Shown piece by piece: positions 15,095 through 24,859 of a DNA stretch of 35,792 bases. The translations under genes were made by a program, and so were the position numbers. How positions within the stretch are numbered: the stretch's first letter is position 1; each line of letters opens with the position of its first letter. Source of the stretch: a virus; IMG/VR virus record IMGVR_UViG_3300020186_000056, positions 1 through 35,792 of that record, one strand, 5' to 3'. The notes under the pieces are model-generated. The model ran no database searches and was not told the origin of the DNA. It saw only the letters and a list, made by a program, of their open reading frames with translations.

Positions 15095-17397
15095 GTCGAT
15101 ACCCCACCCCTCCACAAGTTGAACGCATCGGCATTACCGAAACGCTCCAAGCTCCGGGGATCATCCCCACCGAGTTTCGCGGGAACCCACTCGCGGGCCA
15201 GTTGCTTGCGGCCCTTGGTATCGCGGGCGACTTAGCGGGCCAGATCGGGCAGAATCGGCGACAGAATGAACGCGATGCTCGAATGGCCGAGAACGAACGG
15301 CGGCGTGAAGATGCCGACTTGCGGCGCGATCACAACACCGAACTCCGCGATCAACGCACATACGCCGCCAACGAGAAGGCCGCGGTAAGGGCCGAACAGC
15401 AAGTGCTTCGCGGGGCAGGCTCGGAAGCGGGCAAGAGGCAGGCCAAGATAGACGCGGCAGATGTCGAAACCGGCAAGATCCAAATCGGCGATCCCGTTAC
15501 AGATATATGGACAAGAGCAGAGAAACACTTCAGCGGCGGCGATCCTGATTACCAAAGGGCGGCGACGGAAGCATATTTTGACGGGATGCTTCCCCCCGCA
15601 CTTGCCCAGAGAACCAAGGCACTCGCGGACAACAAAGAAATCGTCATTGGTCACATTGTCCACAACCTAGTGAATGACCCCGACCCGGCTCGATTCGACA
15701 AAGCAGTGGAGGCGGCGTATGTCATGCGCCTCACTGACCCTGAGAAGAATGCGATGTTCGGCGAAGCGGCGATTTTAGCCGCGTCGCAACCCGGCGGCGG
15801 AGAAAAGGCAAACTCGCTTCTAGAAATGATGTCGGCCCCGAATGGTCAAACAACGAGCAAAGTGGGAGCCTTGCTTATCACCACGGCCAACGCGGAGAAG
15901 ACCAAAAAACTCAATACGGGAAATGATCGCCTCGCCACGATGGTTCTCGCGCGCGTGCCTCATAAAGACTTGGAAAAGGAGGCGATTGACCTCGTTGCCA
16001 AAGGGCTTGTTTCACCCGAACACGCTAGCTCGGCTATTACTAAATCGCTTACAAACGCGCAAGGCGAACTCTCGGGACTGCTGAACCAAGCCGTCAACAA
16101 CGGCACGATGAATGAATACGAAGTTGCGGACTACGCCGCCCGATACATCAGCCCAAGCGAAAACGATCCAACCTACGTTCCCGGCGAAACGATCCGGGCG
16201 CTTGAAAACTCGGCCCGCACCCGTCGCCTCAAAGATGTTGAAGAAAACTGGAAGCAGAACATCGACGCACAGATGGGTCCTGCCGACCTCGCCTCCTACG
16301 AGGCGGGCGCGGGCTCGGTTGCGATCCGGGATGTAACATTGATGGGCCCCAACGGGAAGGAATATACCTACACCCGCAAGTCCCGCATCGAGGCTGCAAT
16401 GGCCGCTTACGCGATTAAGGCAGAAAATGATGAGATCGAAAGGGCCAAAAATGCGAAAGGTGGTCCCCAATCGCCCAACTACGACAACGTTTTCCTCCAA
16501 GTTGCCGCCGCCGCGGCCAAGAACGGCGCGCCGCTCACTGCTGTTCAAGACACTATGAAGATGGGGGCCCGGTCGGGTTCAATCCCGCTACTGGTTAATG
16601 ATGACGGAGTGCCCAAAGTGACCACACAGGGGTATCACTTCTACCGCCTCCTGAAAAATACAATGTCCCCTTATTTGGACACAATCACCGACGAAGAAAC
16701 CAAGAAGTTCTATGAACTGGTGAGTACGATCCGGGAAATTCCGGATTTCAACACGGACGAAGACGCCATCCGAGCCGCGGCGACGAGGATAAATGAACCA
16801 CCCCCGTTCATCAGCATGAACCCTGGAACTCGAGAGGACATACGACAACAAATCGCCGCGAAGGTGAAGGGTGTCGAGGACATTGGCAGCATCGCGGCGG
16901 ACGTTGATCGTTACATGAAAGTGTACATGCTAGGAGGTATGTTGCAGGAAAAGGCAACCACAGAGGCCGTCAAACTCGCCACCCTGAACGTGAAGGTCGT
17001 AAACGGCGTTCCGATCAAGGTGAACGATCTGCATCTCTCTCCACTCGCATCCGAACAATTCGTCCCCGTGGCCCAATCAATCTTCGCTGAATACGTAAAG
17101 ACAGTCAAGGACTCGGACATGACCCCGGCCAACATGGCCATCCGCCGCCATGGAGACGTTTATATTCTCACCAACAAGGAAACAGGATACCCCGTTCCGA
17201 CTTTCAACGAAAAGCAAATTGGCCTCGTGTACATCAACGCGAAAACTCTCAACGAACGAGCCACGAAACTGGAGGACGACAAACAAGCCGAGGCCATTCA
17301 AGAAGTTCTTAATAAGGACGCGCTCGGACCGCGATTCATCAACGACTTCAAGAACAACCTCGAGGACATCCTCAAAAGATTCAGGGTCACTCAATAA
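15091..17397 (+). CDS. Internal virion protein, T7 gp15-like
   Basis: I place the start at GTG 15091: it has GGAG at 15081-15084 and overlaps the previous stop as GTGA; an in-frame GTG at 15079 overlaps the SD itself. The 768-aa protein is helical, with a strongly charged coiled stretch at about residues 53-105 (QNRRQNERDARMAENERRREDADLRRD...) and no catalytic motif seen. T7 gp15 (747 aa) is an ejection/core protein with the same neighbours. The assignment is mostly by size, composition and order, so a more distant family is possible. Confidence 0.75.
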   Translation: MSRYPTPPQVERIGITETLQAPGIIPTEFRGNPLAGQLLAALGIAGDLAGQIGQNRRQNERDARMAENERRREDADLRRDHNTELRDQRTYAANEKAAVRAEQQVLRGAGSEAGKRQAKIDAADVETGKIQIGDPVTDIWTRAEKHFSGGDPDYQRAATEAYFDGMLPPALAQRTKALADNKEIVIGHIVHNLVNDPDPARFDKAVEAAYVMRLTDPEKNAMFGEAAILAASQPGGGEKANSLLEMMSAPNGQTTSKVGALLITTANAEKTKKLNTGNDRLATMVLARVPHKDLEKEAIDLVAKGLVSPEHASSAITKSLTNAQGELSGLLNQAVNNGTMNEYEVADYAARYISPSENDPTYVPGETIRALENSARTRRLKDVEENWKQNIDAQMGPADLASYEAGAGSVAIRDVTLMGPNGKEYTYTRKSRIEAAMAAYAIKAENDEIERAKNAKGGPQSPNYDNVFLQVAAAAAKNGAPLTAVQDTMKMGARSGSIPLLVNDDGVPKVTTQGYHFYRLLKNTMSPYLDTITDEETKKFYELVSTIREIPDFNTDEDAIRAAATRINEPPPFISMNPGTREDIRQQIAAKVKGVEDIGSIAADVDRYMKVYMLGGMLQEKATTEAVKLATLNVKVVNGVPIKVNDLHLSPLASEQFVPVAQSIFAEYVKTVKDSDMTPANMAIRRHGDVYILTNKETGYPVPTFNEKQIGLVYINAKTLNERATKLEDDKQAEAIQEVLNKDALGPRFINDFKNNLEDILKRFRVTQ

Positions 17398-20300
17398 TGC
17401 CAAATTTAGATTTTCTAACGCTACTCCCAAAACAACGGCTGCCGGAGCAGCAGCAGCGGCAACAGCAGCAGCGGCAACAAGCGGCAACCGCCGCGCCCGA
17501 CTTTGATTCGACATTGCGGTCAGCGTTTACCGGAACCCCGTTCGACAACCTGGTTGGAGACCTATACCGTTTCTCGCAATTCCCCGCCGATCCAAACTTC
17601 ACGCTGGACGAAAATCTGCTGAAGGAGTACACCGCCCACATCGGGCCAGAGTACATGAAGCAGTTCATTGGCGTGAAAAGCCGCGAAGAGGCTGATTATG
17701 TCCTCATGGGCATCAACAAGACTATCGAGGCCAAGCAAACGCTCGCAATGGCGGGGTGGACAGGCACGGCGCTCGAAATCGGGGCGCAGATCATTGATCC
17801 TTTGTATCTCACGGCGGGCGTGCTTACGGGCCCGCTTTTACAAGCGGGCAGGTTGGCAACGGTTGCCGCACTTGCTCGCAACGGATTTGTCGCGGCGCTG
17901 CCATTCGCGGGCATCGCGCTTTACCAGCAATCGCACGATCCAGAAATCACCAACGCCGACGTGTTGAAAGAAGGCGCGAGCGGCTTTTTCTTTCAGGTCG
18001 GACTCTCAAGGTTCGCCAGCTCGCCCAGGTACGTCCGCGCCTTGGCTGGCGCAACCGGCATGGCGCTTCCAGGCGTTGCCATCAACATCTACAACGGACA
18101 GTCCGCGGCGGATACGTCCACAATTGGCGCGGCCCTATTCGGTGGACTCTTTGGGGTGATATCTCCACGAGATATGAGCAAATTGCTCCCCGTCGCCATC
18201 AACATGGGCAAGGATGCAGCCGTACGTAAACTTTTGCTCCCGCCCGGACCAAGCGAATCAATCATCATCGCCCCCGGCAAGATCGCCGAACCTTTTACCG
18301 GCACTCTCCCAGTATCTCTCACTTTGGAAGGCCATCTGTTCTTCAGTGGACAGTTGAGCGATGCAGAGCAGTTGGCCGCCAAACTCATGTCAGGCATCGG
18401 CGACGTTCCCCCTGCTTTACTCGCCGACCTCAAAGCCAAGAATGGACCCAACTTCTCAGCTCAACTTAGGTCCGTATACCGCGAGATGATCGCGGATGGC
18501 AAGACTCCCATGCAGTCGCTCCGAGATTTGAGCCACGGATTCGCCAACTATGAAATCCAACTGAAGCCGGGTGACGGGTCCATTGTCATCGGAAAAACCC
18601 GCTTAAGCGGGTCATACACGGCCCGCGTGGCCGCGATCATGGACGGCTCGTTCGATAAAGAGATCGGGGACATGTTCGCCCATCTCAACCAGTTTGACCA
18701 TCATCCCCACGTTCCCGAAACCGGACCCATTACTCCGATTGGAACCGAACCGGCAGGCGCGAAGCTGTCGCCAGAGGCAGCGGCGAGCGTGGCAGAGAAC
18801 GCACCGATTCACGTTGAACCCAATTACGCGGGTCCACCAGTTGACCCCGACCTACTGGCCCGCTTCACCAGACCCGAACCGCTCGGCGATGGGTTGAAAA
18901 TCCCCAGGCCGGGGATCGGCAAGCCATTCGAGGAAATGAGCTGGGAGGAACTCGCGACCATCGCGCGTGCACACGGCATCCGGGCCAACCAGACCCGCCA
19001 GAACATCTTGCGAGAACTCAGGAATAAGGGCATCAAGCCGGCGACGGAAACGCCCGTAGAGGCACCCAAGCCCGTCTCCCGTTCAGACCGTCTCCAGGCG
19101 TGGGCAGGCCAAGTAGAAAAAGACGCGAGAGCAAGGATTCGCGCCCGCCAAATCGAACGGCTCAAATCGGTACGTTCAGGCATTGACCCCCTCGAACTTG
19201 CCAAAGACATCGCCGATATGACGGCGTGGATTGTGGCGAAGGTTATCAGGCACGGACCCACCGGCGTTGCCAAACTGGACAAGATCGCTCGCCACCTCAT
19301 CAGCAATAGGCACCCTCACCTGATGCCAAATGCCGATAAAATTATCGCCGACGCGAGAACCTTCATTGCCGCAACCCAAAGCAGCAACGGCACCAAGCCC
19401 GCCGCGGGTGCAACCGTGCCGCCCTCGTCAACCGCACCGCCGTCAAGCCAGCGGGGTCCAACCGGCTTTCACCCCAACATGGACGACACCCCAAAGTCGT
19501 GGCTTGGTGCCAAGATGCACAACCCCTTAAGCGAACACACTCTTCCCTTCACCGCCACACTTGGCGGCTCGGAAAACCCGCATGTTCGCACTCTCGGTCG
19601 AAACGCGACCTTAGATCCGCACCCGCGGCGAAGGGCCGATGGCTCATTCATGCCCGTCCAAAACGGCGCGGTACAGTGGGCGCAGGACATGCACGCCGCC
19701 GCCATCGGCAAATACAACATCGCTATGGACCATGCGTACGCGGCCCACATCAAGGAAGCGGCGGCGAGCAGAACCGCCCCCCTCTCCCGCCACGAGTTTC
19801 ACCTTGCGGTCACGCGGGCCATGCGAAGGCCAAATGATCCATCCATCACGCCCTCTCTTCGGCAAGGGGCGTTAGCGGCAAGCGATACCTTCGGTGTCAC
19901 CCTCGAAGCAATGAAAAACCACGGGGTAAAGGGTGCGGATGGCGTTCAGCACGACGCGGGCTATGTCCCCAGAAAGTACGACGAAACACTCACGAATCAA
20001 CTGGTTCACAAGCACGGAAAACCGGCACTTGAACAGATGATTTATGATTCGATCATCCCCAACGGGCGGACGAGCGAGAAGGTCCGCCGCGAAATTGCAA
20101 ACGCAATCGCCGAACACGCGATGGGGTACGGCAAGTTTGATAACTCGTTCCTGCACATGGACCCAGAAACACTCTTTGCCCGGATCAAGGCCAAGAACCC
20201 CGGCATGAGCGTTGCCGACATCCAGGAACTCCGCGATGTTCTCTTGCCCGGCATTGATAAAGCCGTCGGAGCCAATTCCCTCAAAAACCGCGTGCTCATG

Positions 20301-21845
20301 GATGAAACCAAGGTTCACATCCTTCCCGATGGCACCAAGGCAACCATCGAAGATTTCTTGGAGAACAACATCGACACGCTGGTTCACGCCTACACCCGCG
20401 AGGGATACGGCTCATCCGCACAGCAGGCGATTGTCACTGACTTTGGAGCGAAGGTTGGCCGCGACTTCACTTCCCTTGACGACATTTTCACATTCATCAA
20501 GGCTGATGAGATCAATCACCCGCACCAGCCCCAGGAAGTCCGCGACAAGGATCGTCAATACCTCGAAACCGCGATGAAGATGGTCAGAGGCCAGCCGATC
20601 CATGCCACCGACACCAAGACAGCGGCGGTTGCCCGCATGATCGGTCAGATGAACTTCTTTCAGCGGATGAGCAACCTTGCCAGCGGCGTCACCAACATCA
20701 CGGAAATTTCACAGGTCATCAGCGAATTCGGCTTTGAGGCCAGCGGGGCAGTTGCGAACGAAGTGAAGCGGGTGGTTGCCGAACTTCACATGGGCAAATT
20801 AGACAGCCGATCCGCACAGGAACTTGCCGCGATGGGGTTTGGCAACACATTCTCATCCCGCACTCGGGGCCGCTACCACGTCGAAGACGGCGTAACCATC
20901 GGCAAACTGGAGTATTTAACCGCCCGATTAGCCCGATTCGCCTCAGATTTCAGCGGCCAATCAAGCGGTCAGGCAACCCTTGAAGTCTCAGCCGGCCTTG
21001 CAATGAACCAGCGGATGATTACAGAGATGATCGAAACGGGAACGCTGAACATCAGCGAGTTTCGCCGGGCCGCGGCGGGATGGTCCGAGGCGGACGTCGC
21101 CGCCATCACTGCCCAGATGAAAATCCATGTTGACACCGACGCTCACGGCATCCATCATGCCAACATCGACAAGTGGACAAACATCGAAGCGGCGAGCAAG
21201 TATCGCTCGGGCATCCAGATTGTCGCCAACCGGATCATCCAGCGCGGAGACCGCACCCAACTCCCACTTTGGATGAGCCACCCGGTGGGCAAGTTGCTCA
21301 TGCAACTCAGAACATTCAACGTCCAGTCAACATACAACAAACTGCTTTTCGACGTTCGCGCTCACGACGTTCAGGCATTGAAAAACATGGTGCTTGCATC
21401 GGCGTTCGCTGCTGTTGGATACGCCAGCGCCGTCTATATCCGGTCGGCGCTCATGCCCGACGCGAAGAAGTACCGCGACGAAAAACTCACTTGGAAAAAT
21501 GTGGCCAAAGCGGCCTTCTCGCGGTCCGCTTACTCGGGCGTGGTTCCCTCACTTGTTGACACCGCAGCCAGCAGTATCGGGTTCGGAGAAGTGTTCAGCG
21601 GGGCAAGGAACACCAACCTCCGAGGAAGCATTATCACCGGCAACCCCACGTACGCATGGGCACGGGCCGCCGCCGGAATCCCCTTGGCCGTCAGGCACGC
21701 CATCGACCCGAATCAACACCTCACCCGGAAAGACTACGACAACATCTTTGACGGCGCTTGGATTCCGAGAGCCATTGGAGTTACCGGGGCAATTGAACGA
21801 CTGCTCAAAGACGTACCAAAGAAAGAGAAAATCCGTGGATACTGA
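17397..21845 (+). CDS. Large internal virion protein, T7 gp16-like
   Basis: The 1482-aa protein starts in a TAATG overlap. Residues 16-30 are almost all Q and R (LPEQQQRQQQQRQQ). About residues 115-190 are hydrophobic and may insert in membrane. Near residue 515 is a SAP/HeH-like helix pair (WEELATIARAHGIRANQTRQNILRELRNKG). The C-terminal 300 residues include 'LPLWMSHPVGKLLMQLRTFNVQSTYNKL' and a hydrophobic stretch (NMVLASAFAAVGYASAVYI), as in the ends of gp16-type ejection proteins. T7 gp16 has an N-terminal transglycosylase domain; no lytic transglycosylase motif is seen here. It would form the core and the DNA ejection channel. Confidence 0.8.
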   Translation: MPNLDFLTLLPKQRLPEQQQRQQQQRQQAATAAPDFDSTLRSAFTGTPFDNLVGDLYRFSQFPADPNFTLDENLLKEYTAHIGPEYMKQFIGVKSREEADYVLMGINKTIEAKQTLAMAGWTGTALEIGAQIIDPLYLTAGVLTGPLLQAGRLATVAALARNGFVAALPFAGIALYQQSHDPEITNADVLKEGASGFFFQVGLSRFASSPRYVRALAGATGMALPGVAINIYNGQSAADTSTIGAALFGGLFGVISPRDMSKLLPVAINMGKDAAVRKLLLPPGPSESIIIAPGKIAEPFTGTLPVSLTLEGHLFFSGQLSDAEQLAAKLMSGIGDVPPALLADLKAKNGPNFSAQLRSVYREMIADGKTPMQSLRDLSHGFANYEIQLKPGDGSIVIGKTRLSGSYTARVAAIMDGSFDKEIGDMFAHLNQFDHHPHVPETGPITPIGTEPAGAKLSPEAAASVAENAPIHVEPNYAGPPVDPDLLARFTRPEPLGDGLKIPRPGIGKPFEEMSWEELATIARAHGIRANQTRQNILRELRNKGIKPATETPVEAPKPVSRSDRLQAWAGQVEKDARARIRARQIERLKSVRSGIDPLELAKDIADMTAWIVAKVIRHGPTGVAKLDKIARHLISNRHPHLMPNADKIIADARTFIAATQSSNGTKPAAGATVPPSSTAPPSSQRGPTGFHPNMDDTPKSWLGAKMHNPLSEHTLPFTATLGGSENPHVRTLGRNATLDPHPRRRADGSFMPVQNGAVQWAQDMHAAAIGKYNIAMDHAYAAHIKEAAASRTAPLSRHEFHLAVTRAMRRPNDPSITPSLRQGALAASDTFGVTLEAMKNHGVKGADGVQHDAGYVPRKYDETLTNQLVHKHGKPALEQMIYDSIIPNGRTSEKVRREIANAIAEHAMGYGKFDNSFLHMDPETLFARIKAKNPGMSVADIQELRDVLLPGIDKAVGANSLKNRVLMDETKVHILPDGTKATIEDFLENNIDTLVHAYTREGYGSSAQQAIVTDFGAKVGRDFTSLDDIFTFIKADEINHPHQPQEVRDKDRQYLETAMKMVRGQPIHATDTKTAAVARMIGQMNFFQRMSNLASGVTNITEISQVISEFGFEASGAVANEVKRVVAELHMGKLDSRSAQELAAMGFGNTFSSRTRGRYHVEDGVTIGKLEYLTARLARFASDFSGQSSGQATLEVSAGLAMNQRMITEMIETGTLNISEFRRAAAGWSEADVAAITAQMKIHVDTDAHGIHHANIDKWTNIEAASKYRSGIQIVANRIIQRGDRTQLPLWMSHPVGKLLMQLRTFNVQSTYNKLLFDVRAHDVQALKNMVLASAFAAVGYASAVYIRSALMPDAKKYRDEKLTWKNVAKAAFSRSAYSGVVPSLVDTAASSIGFGEVFSGARNTNLRGSIITGNPTYAWARAAAGIPLAVRHAIDPNQHLTRKDYDNIFDGAWIPRAIGVTGAIERLLKDVPKKEKIRGY

Positions 21846-22128
21846 AGACACACGCTCACAACTCTCGGAAGCGGTCGATTCCGTTCTCTTGAAAGCGTTG
21901 ACCGAAGGGCAGATCGTTGTCACCGACGACGGCACGCCCGTCACGATCACCCCCACCGCGGCAATGATCCGCACCGCCATCGCACGCCTTCAACAGTTGG
22001 GAATCTCTCAAGCGGGCGGCATTCGACCAGGAAGTAAGCAGGCGGCACTCATTGAGCGTATCCGGGCGGGCGGCTTGAAGTTGACCGGCGAACTCCCCCC
22101 GCTCAGTGAGGAAGAGGACGCGGCTTGA
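21835..22128 (+). CDS. terS: Small terminase subunit (DNA maturase A-like)
   Basis: The frame opens inside the previous gene; the best start is GTG 21835, giving 97 aa (VDTEDTRSQLSEAVDSVLLKAL...). T7 gp18 is 89 aa and in the same place. Features are an N-terminal helix, 'VVTDDGTPVTITPTAAMIRTAIARLQQLGIS' typical of podovirus small terminases, and an acidic C-terminus (LPPLSEEEDAA). It recognises concatemer DNA and feeds the large subunit. It overlaps the large subunit start (TTGA). Confidence 0.8.
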   Translation: MDTEDTRSQLSEAVDSVLLKALTEGQIVVTDDGTPVTITPTAAMIRTAIARLQQLGISQAGGIRPGSKQAALIERIRAGGLKLTGELPPLSEEEDAA

Positions 22129-23876
22129 CCGAACAGGAAATCGCACTCGCCGCACTCGAACAACCTGCGGACCCCAACCCGTTCCTCCAAAAGTGTCTCG
22201 AATCCTTCACCTTCTTTGTCCGCGCCCTCTGGTATCCCATCGGATCGTGGAAAGTCGCCCCCCTTGGAGCCGTCGAACTCGACATCTGCGATTATGTCGA
22301 GAACGGACCCCAGTTTCGCGGCATTCTCGCCTTCCGCGGCATCGGCAAAACCCACTTTGTCACCGGCGCCTACGCGGCGTGGAGACTTCTCCGCGATCCC
22401 GACACCAAAATCCTGATTGTCTCCAAATCGGTGGGAGAAGCCAAGAAAACCCTCAAAATGATTAGGGGTTGGTTCGCCGGAGTCTGGTTCCTTCACCATC
22501 TTTCGCCCAACGACACCCAGACCAACAACCTCACCGAACTGGATGTCGGCCCGTCCGCCGACTCCCGCAACCCCTCAATCACCGCGGTTGGCATCGAAGG
22601 CCAACTTCCCTCCAAGCGTGCCCACCTCATCATCGGAGACGACGTTGAAACACCCGGAAACACCAAGACAATCGAGGCACGCGACCAGCTTTCCGAAACC
22701 GTGAGCGAGTTTCGCGCCATCGCCAGCTACGGCAAGCAGGAAATTATCTACGTCGGCACCTTCCACAACGAAGATTCCCTGTACATCCGCCTCGAAAAGA
22801 AGGGCTACAAGTTCCGTTCCTGGCCCAAGGTCTACCCAGGCGCCGCCGAAGAACTCATCAACCTGGCACCCATGCTCGCCGGTCACCTGGCAGCCGGAAT
22901 CGCCAAGCCAGGCGATATCACTTGCCCACACAGGGTTTCCAAAGCCGACATCGCCCTCGACATGGGCGAAGGGTTCCGATATTGGGCCATGCAGTGCCAG
23001 TTGAACAAATCACTCGGGCGCACCAACCGTTACCCACTTCGCCTCAAAGACCTCATTGTTCACAATGTTGGTCGAGACAAGGCACCCGTCAGCGTCCAGT
23101 GGGGCACCCGCGATCACAACGGTTCAACACGCCTCCCGCTCGCTTCCCTTGGATTGGGCGACGATGCCTTGTACGGGCCTGTCATGCTTGACCCACATTG
23201 GAGTACCTACGAGGGTCCAACCAAGGCTGGACTTGATCCAGCGGGCAGGGGCACGGACAAAACCGGACTCGCCATCGGTGCCGTTCTCGCGGGCATGGTC
23301 TGGGTCAAGTCCGTCCTGGGACTCCCAGGCGGCGTTGACGACGCCTCCCTCAACCGCATCGCCATCGAACTCCGAAACCACAACGCACGCGAAGTCACCG
23401 TTGAAACCAACAACGATGTCTATGACGTTTACGTGAAGTTCCTCAACATCGCCCTTCAACGACACTTTCTCAAAAAGGGCGACGATCCGCTCTACCCCGA
23501 AGGATGGCAGTGCTCAGTGGTCACCACCCACGCCACAGGCATGAAGGAATCTAGGATCATCGCCACTTTGGAACCCATCATCTCCGGACATCGCATGGTC
23601 ATCGACCCCTCTTGCCTCTTGACCGAGGAAGAAAATCAGCAGGACGAGTTGCAGTTCCAACTCACTCGCCTCTGCAACGAACGACACTGCCTCAAAGAGG
23701 ACGGCAAACTCGATGCCCTCCAGATTCTCCTTGCTTCCCTCACCCACGCCGTCGGGAAAGACCACAAGAAAGCCGCCGCCGCAACCAAAGCACGAGACTA
23801 CAAAGACCAAATGAACGAAATGCGCAAGCTCAGGGGATTGCCCCCGGCCAGGGAACCGGGTTGGATCAATCGCTAA
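22125..23876 (+). CDS. terL: Large terminase subunit (T7 gp19-like packaging ATPase/nuclease)
   Basis: The start is TTG 22125, overlapping TGA, with GAGGA at 22114-22118. The 583 residues match the T7 gp19 length (586). Walker A is RGIGKT (71-76), Walker B is LIIGDDVE (168-175), and 'VGTFHNEDSLY' (210-220) follows as a coupling-type motif. The nuclease domain starts with GLDPAGRGTDKTG (369-381), whose Asp371 and Asp378 fit metal-binding positions. The protein drives ATP-dependent packaging and cuts concatemers. The end is basic. The left inverted repeat begins 14 bp after the stop. Confidence 0.95.
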   Translation: MTEQEIALAALEQPADPNPFLQKCLESFTFFVRALWYPIGSWKVAPLGAVELDICDYVENGPQFRGILAFRGIGKTHFVTGAYAAWRLLRDPDTKILIVSKSVGEAKKTLKMIRGWFAGVWFLHHLSPNDTQTNNLTELDVGPSADSRNPSITAVGIEGQLPSKRAHLIIGDDVETPGNTKTIEARDQLSETVSEFRAIASYGKQEIIYVGTFHNEDSLYIRLEKKGYKFRSWPKVYPGAAEELINLAPMLAGHLAAGIAKPGDITCPHRVSKADIALDMGEGFRYWAMQCQLNKSLGRTNRYPLRLKDLIVHNVGRDKAPVSVQWGTRDHNGSTRLPLASLGLGDDALYGPVMLDPHWSTYEGPTKAGLDPAGRGTDKTGLAIGAVLAGMVWVKSVLGLPGGVDDASLNRIAIELRNHNAREVTVETNNDVYDVYVKFLNIALQRHFLKKGDDPLYPEGWQCSVVTTHATGMKESRIIATLEPIISGHRMVIDPSCLLTEEENQQDELQFQLTRLCNERHCLKEDGKLDALQILLASLTHAVGKDHKKAAAATKARDYKDQMNEMRKLRGLPPAREPGWINR

Positions 23877-23889
23877 ACACCCACTCCTT

Positions 23890-23944
23890 TCAAAATGGTT
23901 ACCATTGGTAACCAAAACCGAAGGTATACGTTAGGTTCAGGTCA
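23890..23944 (-). repeat. Left 55-bp inverted repeat with att-like near-palindromic core
   Basis: This is the inverted copy of 32210-32264 (51 of 55 positions identical). It holds the 19-bp near-palindrome TGGTTACCATTGGTAACCA at 23896-23914. Read on the minus strand it starts with the stop codon of the 43-aa gene and ends in ATTTTGA. One arm-like motif (TGACCTGAACCTA, minus strand, 23932-23944) lies on its inner side. It may be a recombination site, an outward-facing weak terminator, or both. Confidence 0.8.
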
Positions 23945-24073
23945 ATCGTCCTCAGTGTACACGATCGCAACCAGTTTGCCCCTGATCGTCACAATCCACA
24001 CGTCCCGCTCGACATCAAATACCACCTCATGCGTGAACTCCCATTTGTACCCGTCCGCTGGAACTGGAATCAT
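23942..24073 (-). CDS. 43-aa protein, minus strand, unknown function
   Basis: The minus-strand ATG at 24073 has AAAGGAG at a good distance upstream (24081-24087 on the + strand). The product, MIPVPADGYKWEFTHEVVFD and on to IVYTEDD, is 43 aa with alternating hydrophobic residues suited to a small beta fold. Its stop codon is the first codon of the left inverted repeat, exactly as the recombinase stop opens the right one. It is the only short gene reading toward the terminase. No family is recognised. The strong SD and sensible composition make it believable despite its size. Confidence 0.6.
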   Translation of the reverse strand: MIPVPADGYKWEFTHEVVFDVERDVWIVTIRGKLVAIVYTEDD

Positions 24074-24220
24074 CGAAAATCTCCTTTGGAAAATTTTGTT
24101 GGCCGCATTTGTGGGGGTCAGTTAACAAGATTCGCGGCCCCACGCTTCCCCCCATGCCCCCTCATCTTGCGCGACGTGAGAGCGATACCGTGCGTACATA
24201 GCCTGCCACGCTACACGTTT

Positions 24221-24239
24221 AGGCCTATTTTGTAGGCTT
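24221..24239. terminator. Small hairpin, possible terminator
   Basis: AGGCCTA (24221-24227) and TAGGCTT (24233-24239) pair around a 5-nt loop, with T-rich sequence on the + side (TTATTTG). It lies in the 480-bp stretch without a clear gene (24074-24555) that also holds the microsatellite. The direction is unclear. Confidence 0.3.
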
Positions 24240-24385
24240 ATTTGCACGGCTTGGATCAAAGTTGGATCAATCACCCTGTTTCCAAGGGTGTAGAGGGGGT
24301 GTATTGGTTGGGGAAAGTGACTGGAAAGCGCCTAGAAAGCGAGTGTACGCACACGCGCGACGAACACGCACGCGCGACGGCCGAC

Positions 24386-24557
24386 GCTATGGCTATGGCT
24401 ATGTCGTCGTGGCTCTATGGTGGCTCTATGGCTATGGTGCTATGGCTATGGCTATGGCTATGGCTACGGCTCTATGGTGTCGTGGCTATGGCTCTATGGT
24501 GTCATGGTGTCACGGCACTATGTCGCTACGGCTCTATGCCGCTACGGCTATAGCTCT
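24386..24557. repeat. GGCTAT-type hexanucleotide microsatellite
   Basis: About 170 bp consist of GGCTAT units mixed with variants (GGCTCTAT, GGCTAC, GGTGTC). The longest uniform run is near 24441-24466. All three + frames give low-complexity peptides, so I read it as non-coding. It sits next to the minus-strand 24556-24804 gene. Arrays of this kind are prone to slippage, so the length may vary between copies. Confidence 0.85.
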
Positions 24558-24804
24558 AGTCTACGTTTTTGAGTCTGGCTGCTTGCCATGCTTTGCTGGC
24601 TCGGCCGGTAAACCGCGTGTTGTACATGTCCCTGGCAAGTTTGATAGCGTCGCCTGGGGGCATTCCGCGGCGGGCAACCATTTCATCCGCGACCCGTTTT
24701 ACCCAAGAATCAGCCTTTTTGTGGCTATTTACAGGCTTTCTGTAAGTTTCAAGGAAGGGAGATAGGCTTGGCTTGTCTTCGTCTTGGATGTGAGCTCCAG
24801 TCAA
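24556..24804 (-). CDS. Small basic protein, minus strand, unknown function
   Basis: The frame gives up to 82 aa from a TTG at 24804 with no clear SD, so the true start may be internal. The C-terminal half is the most protein-like: 'ADSWVKRVADEMVARRGMPPGDAIKLARDMYNTRFTGRASKAWQAARLKNVD', a helical, basic region. It is divergent from the small-gene row, with the LacI-type operator in the gap. It could be a regulator, but no helix-turn-helix can be shown. No family is recognised. Confidence 0.5.
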   Translation of the reverse strand: MTGAHIQDEDKPSLSPFLETYRKPVNSHKKADSWVKRVADEMVARRGMPPGDAIKLARDMYNTRFTGRASKAWQAARLKNVD

Positions 24805-24843
24805 ATAACTAGTATGCTACGCAGGCAAAAGTGCAAAAGTGAA

Positions 24844-24859
24844 ATGTAAGCGTTTACAT
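24844..24859. promoter_or_regulatory. LacI-type operator in the divergent gap
   Basis: ATGTAAGCGTTTACAT is a near-perfect palindrome with a central CG. Its inner 14 bases, TGTAAGCGTTTACA, fit the general LacI/CcpA-family operator pattern TGWAANCGNTNWCA. It lies about 40 bp upstream of the minus-strand gene start and about 150 bp before the + promoter. No LacI-family gene is in the window. Confidence 0.5.

Noticed and set aside
17440-17485. CAG/CAA repeat in the gp16-like gene as a microsatellite
   Set aside because: Short and in frame, giving a Gln/Arg-rich linker; no sign of non-coding expansion.
24262-24765. 167-aa + strand ORF across the microsatellite
   Set aside because: The middle is low-complexity repeat translation and the end is antisense to the more plausible minus-strand gene; no SD.
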